64,000 bases of DNA, from the NCBI GenBank assembly GCA_963746275.1, contig CAVVAX010000039.1, positions 47,056 to 111,055 of the forward strand, written 5' to 3'. The DNA is from JAEULH01 sp963746275. GTDB taxonomy: Bacteria; Pseudomonadota; Alphaproteobacteria; Rhodospirillales; Defluviicoccaceae. Positions 18,415-27,797 of this stretch are shown here, piece after piece (position 1 is the stretch's first letter; each line of letters opens with the position of its first letter). The notes under the pieces are model-generated. The model had not been told where the DNA came from and did not search any database. It saw nothing but the letters and a program-made list of their open reading frames with translations. The translations under genes were made by a program, and so were the position numbers.

Positions 18415-19824
18415 GTGTCGGATCCGGCAGAGGCGGTCGAGGCCGACCGCGCGGACAAGCCCAGGGAGGGCTTCGAGCTCGATAGGGCCGTCGTCGACGC
18501 CGTCGGCGAGGCCATCGAGCGCGACGATCACGAAGAGGTTCGCGCCCTTCTTGAGCCGGTCCACGACGCCGACGTCGCCGATCTTCTCCAGAACCTGAGC
18601 AGCGACGAGCGGCGCACGGTCGTCGAGGCGCTGCGCAGCGACTTCCCCCCGGACGTGCTGGCCGAGCTCGACGAGCGCGTTCGCGACGAGGTCATCGAGG
18701 AGCTTGGCATCGCCGAGACCGTCAACGCGGTCCGCGGGCTCGAGACCGACGATGCCGTCCACATCATCTCCGAACTCGAGGAGGACCAGCAGGAGCTGGT
18801 GCTGAAGGCGATCCCGGCGCGGGACCGCACCCTCATCGAGGAGGCGCTGGCGTTCCCGGACTACAGCGCCGGCCGGCTGATGCGCCGGGAGCTGGTGGCG
18901 GTCCCGGTGTTCTGGACGGTCGGCGACACCATCGATCATCTGCGGACGACGGCCGAGGCCGACCCGGATGCCCTTCCGGACGAGTTCTTCGACATCTTCG
19001 TCGTCGATCCCGGCCATCGCCCCGTCGGTTCGGTCAGCCTCAGCCGGATGCTGCGCGCGCGCCGGGCACAGCCGATGACCGAGATCATGACCACCGAGAT
19101 GAAGGTCATCGAGGCGACGACCGACCAGGAGGACGTCGCTTTCCTCTTTCGCCAGCGCGACCTCACCTCGGCGCCGGTGGTCGATGCCGGCGGCCGGCTT
19201 GTCGGTGTGATCACCATCGACGATGTCGTCGACGTGATCGACGAGGAGCACGAGGACGACATCATGCGCCTCGGCGGCGTGCGCGAGGACGACCTCTACT
19301 CGGCTTCGATCGAAACGGCGCAGTCTCGCTTCAGCTGGCTGCTGCTCAACCTCGGCACGGCGATCCTGGCCTCGGCGGTGATCGGCCTGTTCGACGCCAC
19401 CATCGAGCACATGGTGGCCCTGGCCGTGCTGATGCCGATCGTGGCCTCCATGGGCGGCAACGCCGGCACCCAGACGCTGACGGTCGCGGTCCGGGCGCTG
19501 GCGACCAAGGAGCTGACCCAGGACAACGCGATGAGGGTGATCGGCAAGGAGGTGCTGGTCGGCGCCATGAACGGCTTGCTCTTCGCGGTCATCACCGGGA
19601 TCGTCGCCTGGCTCTGGTTCGGCAGTTCCGGGCTGGGCTTGGTCATCGGCATGGCCATGATCGTCAACCTGATCGTCGCCGGCCTATTTGGGGCGCTGAT
19701 CCCGCTGGCGCTGGACCGGGTGAACATCGATCCGGCGGTCGCGTCGGCGGTGTTTCTTACCACGGTGACCGACGTCGTCGGCTTCTTCGCCTTCCTCGGC
19801 CTCGGCGCATGGCTGCTGCTGTAG
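18415..19824 (+). CDS. mgtE: Magnesium transporter MgtE
   Basis: Homodimeric Mg2+ channel in the inner membrane. Domains in order: N domain of MgtE superhelix (DADVADLLQNLSSDERRTVV, PPDVLAELDERVRDEVIEEL), two CBS domains (PDYSAGRLMRRELVAVPVFW, and DLTSAPVVDAGGRLVGVITI), then about five membrane helices, with the pore signature MPIVASMGGNAGTQTLTVAV. The 469-residue length is typical and the frame is clean. It starts with GTG at 18415, after the tRNA. The CBS/N domains close the pore when cytosolic Mg2+ is high. Confidence 0.96.
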   Translation: MSDPAEAVEADRADKPREGFELDRAVVDAVGEAIERDDHEEVRALLEPVHDADVADLLQNLSSDERRTVVEALRSDFPPDVLAELDERVRDEVIEELGIAETVNAVRGLETDDAVHIISELEEDQQELVLKAIPARDRTLIEEALAFPDYSAGRLMRRELVAVPVFWTVGDTIDHLRTTAEADPDALPDEFFDIFVVDPGHRPVGSVSLSRMLRARRAQPMTEIMTTEMKVIEATTDQEDVAFLFRQRDLTSAPVVDAGGRLVGVITIDDVVDVIDEEHEDDIMRLGGVREDDLYSASIETAQSRFSWLLLNLGTAILASAVIGLFDATIEHMVALAVLMPIVASMGGNAGTQTLTVAVRALATKELTQDNAMRVIGKEVLVGAMNGLLFAVITGIVAWLWFGSSGLGLVIGMAMIVNLIVAGLFGALIPLALDRVNIDPAVASAVFLTTVTDVVGFFAFLGLGAWLLL

Positions 19825-19852
19825 ACTTCCTTCCTGGGCCCGGCGCTTTACC

Positions 19853-19862
19853 TTTACGTAAA
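19853..19862. promoter_or_regulatory. Palindrome upstream of MerR-type gene, candidate autoregulatory operator
   Basis: TTTACGTAAA is a perfect 10-base palindrome about 20 bases before the ATG of the MerR-family gene, within a broader CCTTTACGTAAACGG context. Motifs of this TTTACGTAAA type are associated with LiuR-like MerR regulators of branched-chain and fatty-acid catabolism. The placement next to the regulator's own start suggests autoregulation; this is inference. Confidence 0.5.
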
Positions 19863-19881
19863 CGGCAACTACCTTCTGCCC

Positions 19882-20289
19882 ATGGCTGCCACCTACGGGA
19901 TCGCCGAGCTCGCCCGCGAGTTCGGCGTGACGGCGCGCACGATCCGCTACTATGAGGGCCACGGCCTGATCGAGCCGGTCCGGGCCGGCCAGCGCCGCAT
20001 CTACGCCGCCCGCGACCGTGTGCGCCTGCGCCTGATCATGCGCGGCAAGCGCCTCGGCTTCTCGCTGGGCGAGATCCGCGAAATGCTCGACATGTACGAC
20101 GCCGACCCTTCCGAGATCGCCCAGCTCCGCCTGGTGCTCGAGCGCATCGCCGGCCGGCGAGCGTCGTTGCGCCAGCAACAGCGCGACATCGAGGCCGTGC
20201 TGGGCGAGCTGGACGCGGCCGAGGCGCAATGCCGCAGCCGGCTGAACGCGCGGCTCGCTGCCGCTCCTCCCGAAGCCGCGGCCTCCTGA
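19882..20289 (+). CDS. MerR family transcriptional regulator (LiuR-like)
   Basis: 135 residues. The N-terminal winged helix-turn-helix (YGIAELAREFGVTARTIRYY, then EGHGLIEPVRAGQRRIYAAR) is followed by DRVRLRLIMRGKRLGFSLGE and IREMLDMYDADPSEIAQL, which resemble LiuR, the regulator of leucine/isovalerate degradation. A coiled-coil dimerisation helix (LRQQQRDIEAVLGELDAAEA) closes the protein. No metal-binding cysteine pattern of MerR/CueR is present; the single cysteine is near the C-terminus. Acyl-CoA dehydrogenase genes it might control are not in the window. Confidence 0.85.
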   Translation: MAATYGIAELAREFGVTARTIRYYEGHGLIEPVRAGQRRIYAARDRVRLRLIMRGKRLGFSLGEIREMLDMYDADPSEIAQLRLVLERIAGRRASLRQQQRDIEAVLGELDAAEAQCRSRLNARLAAAPPEAAAS

Positions 20290-20380
20290 GCCAGTCTCAC
20301 ACGCAGCCTTACGAAACGTCTGGCCGGACCGTGCGCGAGGTCTATAGTGAGAGGCGGTGCCGGGAACAGGGGCAGACGAT

Positions 20381-20764
20381 ATGATCACCGTCAAGGTCGA
20401 CGACGCGAGCCGCATCCTCATCATCGAGATGACCGGGATGGTCAGCGAGGCCGACATCGACGGCGCAGCCGACAGGCTGCAACGCGACTACCCCGGCGTC
20501 GGCGTCCACCTTAAAGGCCAGGGCACGCCGTTCTCGATCCTCGCGGACTGGCGGGGGTTGGAAGGCTGGGAAGAGGGCGCGAAGACCTTCGGGACGGTTA
20601 TGAACAAGGCCACCGGCGACGCCGCGAAAAAAGTCGCGGTGGTTGCCGACGAGCGCTTCGCCGACGAGCAGCCCAGGCTCGCCGACGCGCTGCCGGGGGC
20701 GACAGTTCGCTTCTTTCCGCCCACGGAATCGGAACGGGCGCTGGGCTGGTTGCGCGGAAGCTGA
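20381..20764 (+). CDS. SpoIIAA-like / STAS-fold protein
   Basis: 127 residues from the ATG at 20381 (MITVKVDDASRILIIEMTGM). The pattern of short strands and helices, FSILADWRGLEGWEEGAKTF and then KKVAVVADERFADEQPRL followed by GATVRFFPPTESERALGWLR, matches the SpoIIAA-like family found widely in bacteria without sporulation. Role unknown; these are not phosphorylated anti-anti-sigma factors as far as is known. An in-frame start 24 bases upstream exists but lacks homology. Confidence 0.8.
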   Translation: MITVKVDDASRILIIEMTGMVSEADIDGAADRLQRDYPGVGVHLKGQGTPFSILADWRGLEGWEEGAKTFGTVMNKATGDAAKKVAVVADERFADEQPRLADALPGATVRFFPPTESERALGWLRGS

Positions 20765-20789
20765 GGCGACGTTCAGGCGCCGGCCCGCC

Positions 20790-21524
20790 TCAGCAGGTGG
20801 CGCGGCGTTCCAGGTGCAGCACCCACCACTCGCCGAACAGATTGGTTGGGTGCGTTGCCTTCAGTTCGAAACGGGTATCCGAGAGGATGCTGTCCATGGG
20901 CAGGTCCGGGCGGAAGCCGATGTAGCGGTAAAGCGGCGCCACCGCGTTCTCGATCCGGCTCATGATCCTGTTGCTGGACTTGAAGTGGTTGACGATGATG
21001 ATTTCGCCGGCCGGCCGGCAGACGCGGGCAACCTCGCCCAGCAGGGCATCAAGGTCCGGCACGACCGAGGCCACATACATGGCAACCACGAAGTCGAACT
21101 GGCCGTCGCGGAAGGCCAGCTTCTCGGCGTCCATCTGCAGAAGCAGGCGCGACGACTCCAGCCCTGACTTGCGGATGCGGCCGCTCGCCCGCCTGAGCAT
21201 CTCCATGGAGACGTCGACGCCGTAGACGTGCAGGTCCTCGCGGTAGCCGGCCAAAGACAGCCCCGTGCCGACCCCGGCCTCAAGGATTTCGGCGCCGGAG
21301 CCGGCCCTGCTGTTGACGATGTCGATGGCTTTTTTCCGGCCGGCCTCCAGCACCTTGCCGAAGACGTTGTCATAGACGAACGAGTAGCGCTTGTACGCGG
21401 CTTGTACGGAGGCTAGGCCCACCTGAAGGGTCCCCTTGGGCTGAGAGTTCGTCGGCGACGTCCGGCGCGAGGCTGACGCGGCCCTGGCGTTAGGTCGTCC
21501 GTAGGTATCAGGCACGACGGTCAC
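20790..21524 (-). CDS. pmtA: Phosphatidylethanolamine N-methyltransferase (Rhodobacter-type)
   Basis: SAM-dependent methyltransferase making phosphatidylcholine by stepwise methylation of phosphatidylethanolamine. After a divergent N-terminal stretch, the family region begins AAYKRYSFVYDNVFGKVLEA GRKKAI-like. SAM motif I is ILEAGVGTGLSLAGY, followed by VYGVDVSMEMLRRA, MDAEKLAFRDGQFDFVVAMY and GGE-type PAGEIIIVNHF. It starts with GTG overlapping the stop of the DUF3072 gene (GTGA), although the true start may be about 30 codons further in. A second, unrelated phospholipid methyltransferase lies at 31219. Confidence 0.83.
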   Translation of the reverse strand: MTVVPDTYGRPNARAASASRRTSPTNSQPKGTLQVGLASVQAAYKRYSFVYDNVFGKVLEAGRKKAIDIVNSRAGSGAEILEAGVGTGLSLAGYREDLHVYGVDVSMEMLRRASGRIRKSGLESSRLLLQMDAEKLAFRDGQFDFVVAMYVASVVPDLDALLGEVARVCRPAGEIIIVNHFKSSNRIMSRIENAVAPLYRYIGFRPDLPMDSILSDTRFELKATHPTNLFGEWWVLHLERRATC

Positions 21525-21745
21525 CCGCGCCCGGTCCGCTGCCGCATCTGGTCGATGCGCTTGGAAGCCTCCGCCTTGCTCAGCTTCGGGTCGAAGCTCT
21601 TGGCCTCGCCGGCCTCCTCGGGGAGCGTCTTGAGGTAGGAGGCTTGGGCGCTGGTCATCGGCTCGTCACCCGTCGTCCAGTCGTCTGGGTCCTTCTTCAC
21701 GCTGGACGGCTTGCCCTCCTGCGGCGACTTGGCTTCCGCCATCAT
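21521..21745 (-). CDS. DUF3072 small protein
   Basis: 74 residues, hydrophilic: DPDDWTTGDEPMTSAQASYL then KTLPEEAGEAKSFDPKLSKA and EASKRIDQMRQRTGRG. The W-x-TGDEPMT-x-AQ-x-SYL pattern defines DUF3072, a family without known function. Two consecutive ATGs (21745, 21742) follow GGGAGGG. It overlaps the methyltransferase start by four bases, so the two are probably one transcript. Confidence 0.82.
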   Translation of the reverse strand: MMAEAKSPQEGKPSSVKKDPDDWTTGDEPMTSAQASYLKTLPEEAGEAKSFDPKLSKAEASKRIDQMRQRTGRG

Positions 21746-21897
21746 TCCCTCCCGATTACATCCCATATCCCGCCCCGCGGGCGCGTCGGCGAACCTAAAC
21801 GCGAACGACCCGCAAAGGTTCCCGGTCACGGACCCCTTCATGGCCCCTACCATAGACGGCAGCAACTCCGGCTTGGCCACGTCACTCACAGGAAGCG

Positions 21898-22717
21898 TCA
21901 GTACGACAGCAGCATCGGCACGGTGGTGCGCGCCAGCACCCCGGTCGCCAGGCTGTTGCGCTCGCCGCTGCGCGGCCAGCCGCCCATCACCAGCAGATCC
22001 GCGGCAAAGTCGGCGAGATGCGAAAGCAGCCGCTCGGCCGCGTCGATCTCACTGGCCTTGAAGACGAGCCGGTCGGGAACGGCGGCGATGCCATGCTCGG
22101 CCAAGTGGCGGACGATGCCGGCGGGCGACGGCTCGGGCTCGCGCCGCGCCCGGCGCGCTGGCGACAAAGCCAGCACCGCGACCTCGTCGGCATCGGCAAG
22201 CAGCGGCAGCGCATCGTTGACGCGCGCGCGCCGCCTCGCGGCTGGCGTTCCAGGCGATGACCACGCGCTTGCTTAAGGGTTTGAAGGTGCCGGCGAAGGG
22301 GACGACGAGGACGGGCCGGCCGGACCGCATGACCGTCTGCTCCACCAGGGTGGGCGGGATCGCGCCATCGGCGCTGCCGGGATCGAATTGCCCGAGCACG
22401 GCCAGGTCGACCAGGCGCACCGCGTGGATGAGCTCGGCGGCCACGGCAACGTCGTCGAGGGGCACCTTCATCAGCCACTCCGCACCGACCCCAGCCGCCG
22501 CGGCGCGCTCACGAAAGGCAGGCTCGGCGCCGGCGGCGGTGCGGGCCAGCAGCTCGTGGCGCGACTGCGAGGACAGGCCCTGGACGTCGGTGTCGGCGGC
22601 GGCGAACATCCCGATCACTCTCGCTCCCAGCCGGGCGGCAAGCGCCAAGCCGAAGTCGAGCCGTCGGCCTGCTGCCGGCGTCAGGTCGAGATGAACCAGC
22701 AGCTCTCGAACCACCAT
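21898..22717 (-). CDS. Universal stress protein, tandem UspA domains, frame break
   Basis: The first domain runs from the ATG at 22717 (MVVRELLVHLDLTPAAGRRL, GARVIGMFAAADTDVQ) to a GRPVLVVPFA strand. The second begins KPLSKRVVIAWNASREAARA, where the frame breaks in an alternating GC run near 22235, and continues in another frame to LLVMGGWPRSGERNSLATGV then LARTTVPMLLSY at 21898. The latter is the ATP-binding G-x2-G-x9-G(S/T) signature region. The corrected length is about 272 residues. UspA tandem proteins act in stress survival; the ligand is not determinable. Confidence 0.83.
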
Positions 22718-22769
22718 CTCCGCCCCTCCCCCGGGCCGGGCTTGTCGCGCTGCCCGGTTGCCCTTCTTC

Positions 22770-23216
22770 CTACGACACGTTGCCGGCCACGGAAATGGTC
22801 TGTCGAGCCCGGCGCTCGAAGGCATCGACCATGCTTCTCGATGTCTCCGCCAGCACCATGTCGATAGCCCGCTGCAGCAGCCAGGAGCGAACCTCCCAGC
22901 GCAAGGCGATGTGGACGCTGCAGCCGGCCGGAACCTCGGCGAAATCCCAGTGGATGTGGAAGTGGCGGAAGTTGCCATCCGTCGAGGTGACCTCGATCCG
23001 CTCCGGCCGCATCAGCGCCGTCCGGGTATGGAAGCGCTGGTGGATCGGCCCCATGCCCACATCCTGCTCGGTGTAGTAGACCGTGCCGCGGCGGCGAAAC
23101 ACCCGGACGTTGGCCCACAGCGGCAGGAACTCGGGATAGCGCTCGACGTCGGCGACGAGGTCGAACACCGTCTCCCTCGGCGCCGCGATCACCCGCTTCT
23201 CGCTGTACGTCGTCAT
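22770..23216 (-). CDS. COQ10/RatA-type SRPBCC protein (ubiquinone-binding or ribosome-association toxin-like)
   Basis: 148 residues from MTTYSEKRVIAAPRETVFDL. The START-type fold begins with VADVERYPEFLPLWANVRVF, the hallmark of COQ10/RatA proteins, and continues GPIHQRFHTRTALMRPERIE then FRHFHIHWDFAEVPAGCSVH. Mitochondrial Coq10 binds coenzyme Q; bacterial RatA relatives are annotated as ribosome-association inhibitors, but function in Alphaproteobacteria is unproven. Its 5' end stands about 105 bases from the stop of gcvPB. Confidence 0.88.
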   Translation of the reverse strand: MTTYSEKRVIAAPRETVFDLVADVERYPEFLPLWANVRVFRRRGTVYYTEQDVGMGPIHQRFHTRTALMRPERIEVTSTDGNFRHFHIHWDFAEVPAGCSVHIALRWEVRSWLLQRAIDMVLAETSRSMVDAFERRARQTISVAGNVS

Positions 23217-23323
23217 GCCGCCATCCGCCCGCACTGCGGGTGGGCCGCAGCGCCGGCTCATGGTGGCATCCGCCGCCGCGGCGATCAACTCGCCCTTCGG
23301 CGACGATGCTTGGTGGCCGCTAC

Positions 23324-24875
23324 CTACTCCGCGGCCTTGTCCACCGCCGGCGGCTGCCAGCGCAGGATCGGCCGACGCGCCGCGGCCGTCTCATCGAGAC
23401 GCCGGCGCGGCGACAGCCGCGGCGCCTCGTGGAACGCCTCGGCGTCCCCGGCCTTGGCCCGGGCGAGCAGCGAGCGCATCGTCTCGATGAACAGGTCGAG
23501 GGTGTCCTTGCTCTCGGTCTCGGTCGGCTCGATCAGCATGGCGCCGTGGACGACCAGCGGGAAGTACACCGTCATCGGGTGGAAGCCCTCGTCGATCAGC
23601 GCCTTGGCGAGGTCGAGCGTGGTCACCCCGGTGTCCTTCAGGGTGCTGTCGTCGAACACCACCTCGTGCATGCATGGCCCCGGGAATGCGGGGTTAAGGA
23701 CGTCCTTGAGCCGGGCCATGACGTAGTTGGCATTCAGCACCGCGTCGGCGGACGCCTGCCTGAGGCCATCCGCGCCCATGGCCATCATGTATGCCAGCGC
23801 CCGGGTGAACATTCCGAACTGGCCGTGGAACCCCTTGATCCGGCCGAGCGGATGGGCGGCTTCGTCCTCCGCCGCATGCTCGATGAGCCGGTAGCTCTTG
23901 CCATCGAAGAGGACGTAGGGCAGCGGTGCGAAAGGCGCGAGCTCCGCCGAAAGCACCACCGGTCCGCTGCCGGGACCGCCGCCGCCATGTGGCGTCGAGA
24001 AGGTCTTGTGCAGGTTGATGTGCATGCAGTCGATGCCGAGGTCGGCCGGGCGCACCCGCCCGACGATGGCGTTGAAGTTGGCGCCGTCGCAGTAGAAAAA
24101 GGCGCCGACCTCGTGCGTCGCCGCGGCGATCTCGCGGATGTCGGTTTCGAAGAGGCCGCAGGTGTTGGGATTGGTCACCATGATTGCGGCCACGTCGCGG
24201 TCGAGCTTGCCGCGCAGCGCCTCGAGATCGACCCGGCCCGCGCTCGTCGGCGGGAATCGCCTCGACCGTGTAGCCGCAGGCGTGCGCCGTCGCCGGGTTG
24301 GTGCCGTGCGCCAACTCCGGCACCAGCACCTTGGTCCGCCGCTCGCCGCGATGCTCAAGTGCCGCGCGGATGGTCATCAGCCCGACCAGCTCGCCGTGGG
24401 CGCCGGCGCCCGGCGACATGGCCACGCCCGGCATTCCGGTCAGCGTCTTCAGCCAGTGGGCGCAGGTGTGGATGACCTCCAACGCCCCCTGGACGGTGGA
24501 GACGGGCTGCAGCGGGTGCAGGTCGCCGAGACCCGGCATGCGCGCCACCTTCTCGTTGAGGCGCGGGTTGTGCTTCATCGTGCACGAGCCCAGCGGATAG
24601 AGGCCGCTGTCGATGCAGTAGTTCTTCTGGCTGAGCCGGGTGTAGTGGCGAACCACCTCCGGCTCCGACAGGCCGGGAAGGCCGATCGGTTCGCGCCGGC
24701 GCAGGCCGCCGAGACGGTCCGCATGGGCGGGCGGATGCGGCAGGTCGACCGCCGAGCGCCCCGGTGAGCCCTGCTCGAAGATCAGCGGCTCCTCGAGCTG
24801 CAGCCCGCGATGACCGCTGTAGGTGTGACCGGCTGTAGGTGTTGCCGGTATGGGTCTGCAGGCGCTGGCGCTCAT
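23324..24875 (-). CDS. gcvPB: Glycine decarboxylase P protein subunit 2, one frame break
   Basis: PLP-dependent half of the glycine cleavage P protein. The N-terminal region GLQLEEPLIFEQGSPGRSAV then KNYCIDSGLYPLGSCTMKHN is in one frame. Near 24245 the frame shifts, and GRVDLEALRGKLDRDVAAIM, TNPNTCGLFETDIREIA and the PLP-lysine motif INLHKTFSTPHGGGGPG follow. About 517 residues after correction. The ATG at 24875 overlaps the stop of gcvPA. The protein works with GcvPA as an alpha2beta2 enzyme, passing the aminomethyl group to GcvH. The break lies in a conserved central region, so a base-calling error is likely. Confidence 0.93.
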
Positions 24876-26221
24876 CACAGGGCTCCTCGCAATCCGTCCA
24901 CGAGCCGGTCCATGTCGGCCTCGCTGGTGAGCTCGGTGGCGGCCACGATCAAGAGCGGCTGCATCTCGATCTCGTCCGGATAGAGCCGCGACGCCGGCAC
25001 GCCGGCGAGGATGCCGCGGGCGGCGAGCGCATCGACGATGGGCCCGGCCGCGGACGGCAGGCGCACGGTGAGCTCGTTGAAGAAGGCGCCGCGGACCGGC
25101 TCGACGCCGGGTATGGCTTCCAGACGCTCGGCCAGGGCCACGGCGTTGGCGTGATTGATCTCGGCCAGCCGGCGCAGGCCGACCTCGCCGAGCATGCTGA
25201 GGTGGATGGTGAAGGCGAGCGCGCATAGCCCGGAGTTGGTGCAGATGTTGCTCGTCGCCTTCTCGCGGCGGATGTGCTGCTCGCGGGTCGAGAGCGTCAG
25301 CACGAAGCCGCGGCGGCCGTCCGCATCCACGGTTTCGCCGGCCAGCCGGCCCGGCATCTGCCGGACGAAGCGGCCGTGGGTGGCGAACAGGCCGACGGTC
25401 GGGCCGCCGAAGCCGGTGGGGTTGCCGAGCGACTGGCCCTCGCCGACGACGATGTCGGCGCCCATCTCGCCCGGCGGCTTGATCAGGCCGAGCGAGACGG
25501 CCTCGCAGACGACGACGACCAGCAGCGCCCCGGCGCGGTGGCAGGCCTCGGCCAAGCCGCTATAGTCGTGGATCCGGCCGAAGACGTCGGGGTTCTGGAC
25601 GACGACGCAGGCCGTCTGGGCGTCGATACCGGCGGCGAGATCCTCCTCGCCCGGCCACGACGGCGGCGACGCGAACACGTCGATCCCGGCGAACCGGCCG
25701 TAGGTCAGCGCGGTGTCGCGGTAGTGCGGGTGCACCCCGCCGGAGATGATGGCCCGCCGGCGGGACTTGCCCAGCCGCACCGCCATCAGCACCGCCTCGG
25801 CGCAGGCCGTCGCCCCATCGTACATGGAGGCGTTGGCGACCTCCATTCCCGTCAGCAGGGCCACCTGCGTCTGGAACTCGAACAGGTACTGAAGGGTGCC
25901 CTGGGCGATCTCGGGCTGATAGGGCGTGTAGGCGGTGAGGAACTCGCCGCGCTGGATGAGGTAGTCGACCGCCGCCGGCACGTGGTGGCGATAAAGCCCG
26001 CCGCCGATGAAGGTGGGTGCGCAGCCAGGGCTGAGGTTCTTGAGCGCGAACTGGCGGAACGCCTCTTCCACCGCGATCTCGCCCTGATGGTAGGGAAGGT
26101 CGACCGGCGCATTCAGGCGCGCCGCCGCGGGAACATCGCAGAACAGGTCGTCGACGCCATTCACGCCGATGGCGCCCAGCATCTGCCGGCGGTCGGCCTC
26201 GCTCAGGGGGAGGTAACGCAT
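24875..26221 (-). CDS. gcvPA: Glycine decarboxylase P protein subunit 1
   Basis: 448 residues starting MRYLPLSEADRRQMLGAIGV. Typical motifs: FIGGGLYRHHVPAAVDYLIQ, TAYTPYQPEIAQGTLQYLFE and SMYDGATACAEAVLMAVRLG, plus GEGQSLGNPTGFGGPTVGLF. The frame is clean. Start and stop both overlap neighbouring gcv genes by an ATGA, giving a tightly coupled gcvH-gcvPA-gcvPB block downstream of gcvT. The split P protein is common in many bacteria, in contrast to the single-chain enterobacterial form. Confidence 0.95.
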   Translation of the reverse strand: MRYLPLSEADRRQMLGAIGVNGVDDLFCDVPAAARLNAPVDLPYHQGEIAVEEAFRQFALKNLSPGCAPTFIGGGLYRHHVPAAVDYLIQRGEFLTAYTPYQPEIAQGTLQYLFEFQTQVALLTGMEVANASMYDGATACAEAVLMAVRLGKSRRRAIISGGVHPHYRDTALTYGRFAGIDVFASPPSWPGEEDLAAGIDAQTACVVVQNPDVFGRIHDYSGLAEACHRAGALLVVVVCEAVSLGLIKPPGEMGADIVVGEGQSLGNPTGFGGPTVGLFATHGRFVRQMPGRLAGETVDADGRRGFVLTLSTREQHIRREKATSNICTNSGLCALAFTIHLSMLGEVGLRRLAEINHANAVALAERLEAIPGVEPVRGAFFNELTVRLPSAAGPIVDALAARGILAGVPASRLYPDEIEMQPLLIVAATELTSEADMDRLVDGLRGAL

Positions 26222-26598
26222 CAGCTCAAGCTCGCCACGTAGTCCTTGTAAGCCCCCTGCTCCATGAGCCCGTCGAGCTCCCCCGTGTCGGCCATCTTGA
26301 TCTTGAAGAACCAACCGCCGGCCATGGCGTCGGCGTTCACCTTCGCCGGCTCGTCCTGGAGCGCCTCGTTGACCTCGACGACCTCGCCGCTCGCCGGCGC
26401 GTAGATCTCGCTCGCCGCCTTGACTGACTCGACCACCGCCGCCTCGCCCCCGGCCTTCACCTTCTTGCCGATCTCCGGCAGCTCGACGAAGACGACGTCG
26501 CCCAATTGCTGCTGGGCGTAGTCGGTGATGCCGACCGTGCCAACGTCACCGTCGATCCGGATCCACTCGTGCTCGCGGGTGAAGCGCAGGTTGGCCAT
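26221..26598 (-). CDS. gcvH: Glycine cleavage system H protein
   Basis: 125-residue lipoyl carrier that shuttles the aminomethyl group between P, T and L proteins. The lipoylation lysine is in VVESVKAASEIYAPASGEVV. The N-terminus (LRFTREHEWIRIDGDVGTVG) and the C-terminal WFFKIKMADTGELDGLM are canonical. It lies 14 bases after gcvT. Lipoylation would need LipB (17374). Confidence 0.97.
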   Translation of the reverse strand: MANLRFTREHEWIRIDGDVGTVGITDYAQQQLGDVVFVELPEIGKKVKAGGEAAVVESVKAASEIYAPASGEVVEVNEALQDEPAKVNADAMAGGWFFKIKMADTGELDGLMEQGAYKDYVASLS

Positions 26599-26612
26599 GG
26601 CGATGCTCCGGC

Positions 26613-27732
26613 TTACGACGTCAACTTGACATAGCGGTGGGGAACGAACGGCAGCTTGACGATTCGCCCTGGCTGCGGCTTGCCGCGGACGATGACGTCA
26701 ACCTCGGTGCCGGCGGCGCTGTAGTCGGCGTCAACGTAGCCCATGGCCACGGGCCCGCCGACGCTGGGGCCGTAGCCGCCGCTGGTCACGGCGCCGATGG
26801 TCCAGCGCTTGTCGGTGATCTCGGCGCCGGGGCGGCCCGGCACCTTGCCGTCGAGCTTGATGCCGACCCGCCGGCGCGGCGCGCCCTCGGCGATCTGCCG
26901 CAGAATGATCTCGGCACCGGGGAAGCCACCGGTCTCGCGCCGCCGCCTGCCGATGGTCCAGGTGAGCGCCGCTTCGACCGGCGTCGTCGTCTCGTCGATG
27001 TCCTGGCCATAGAGGCAGAGGCCCGCCTCGAGGCGCAGCGAATCGCGGGAGCCGAGGCCGGCCATGATCACGCGGCTGTCCTCCAGCAGCAGATCGGCAA
27101 GGGCCGGGGCGTCGTCGGCGGAGATGCTGATCTCGAAGCCGTCTTCGCCGGTGTAGCCGGAGCGGGTCACGCCGCAGGCGACGTCGCCGATCTTGAGGGT
27201 CTCAGCCGTCATGAACAGCATGTGCCGAGATGCGGGCGCCAGCTTCGGCCAGCACGCTCGCCGCCTCCGGGCCCTGCAGCGCGAGCAGCGCGCGGTCGTG
27301 GCCGATCTCGAACTCGCAGCGCTGGCCGATGCGCTCGGCGATGTGGGCAAAATCGATGTCCTTGCGCGAGGCGTTGACGACGATCGTCAGGTAGTACCCG
27401 CCGTGCGCGACCATCAGATCATCGATGATGCCGCCCTGGTCGTTGGTGAGCAGGGTGTAGCGGACCGTGCCGGCGAGCATCCCCTTGAGGTCGGCTACGA
27501 CCAGGCTCTCCAGCGCCTCCGCCGCCTGGTCGCCGCGCAGGATCGCCTGGCCCATGTGCGAGACGTCGAACAGCACGGCGTGGGCGCGCGCGTGCAGGTG
27601 CTCGGCGATGATGCCCTGGCTGTAGTGCAGCGGCATGTCGTAGCCGGCGAACGGCACCATCCGGGCGCCGAGCCGGCGGTGTAAGGCGTTGAGCGGCGTT
27701 GTCCTGAGCGGCTGTTCGGCGGTGGCGGTCAA
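26613..27732 (-). CDS. gcvT: Glycine cleavage system aminomethyltransferase (T protein), one frame break
   Basis: Transfers the methylene group to tetrahydrofolate and releases ammonia. The N-terminal half (TPLNALHRRLGARMVPFAGY then DMPLHYSQGIIAEHLHARAH, FDVSHMGQAILRG) runs from 27732 to about 27215. The second half (MTAETLKIGDVACGVTRSGY, TGEDGFEISISADDAPALAD, DSLRLEAGLCLYGQDIDE) is in another frame and ends at 26613. The folate-site aspartate lies in the conserved N-terminal part. One indel near 27205-27230 would restore a 373-residue protein. This is the first gene of the gcv operon, controlled by the upstream riboswitch. Confidence 0.94.
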
Positions 27733-27797
27733 GCGGCTCTCCTCCGGCGACAGGCACGATCACCGGGGCTCCGATCCGTTTACCGGCGCCCGATGCG

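Noticed and set aside
22256..24475. Long rightward frames opposite the UspA and gcvPB genes
   Set aside because: Low-complexity antisense shadows with no motifs.
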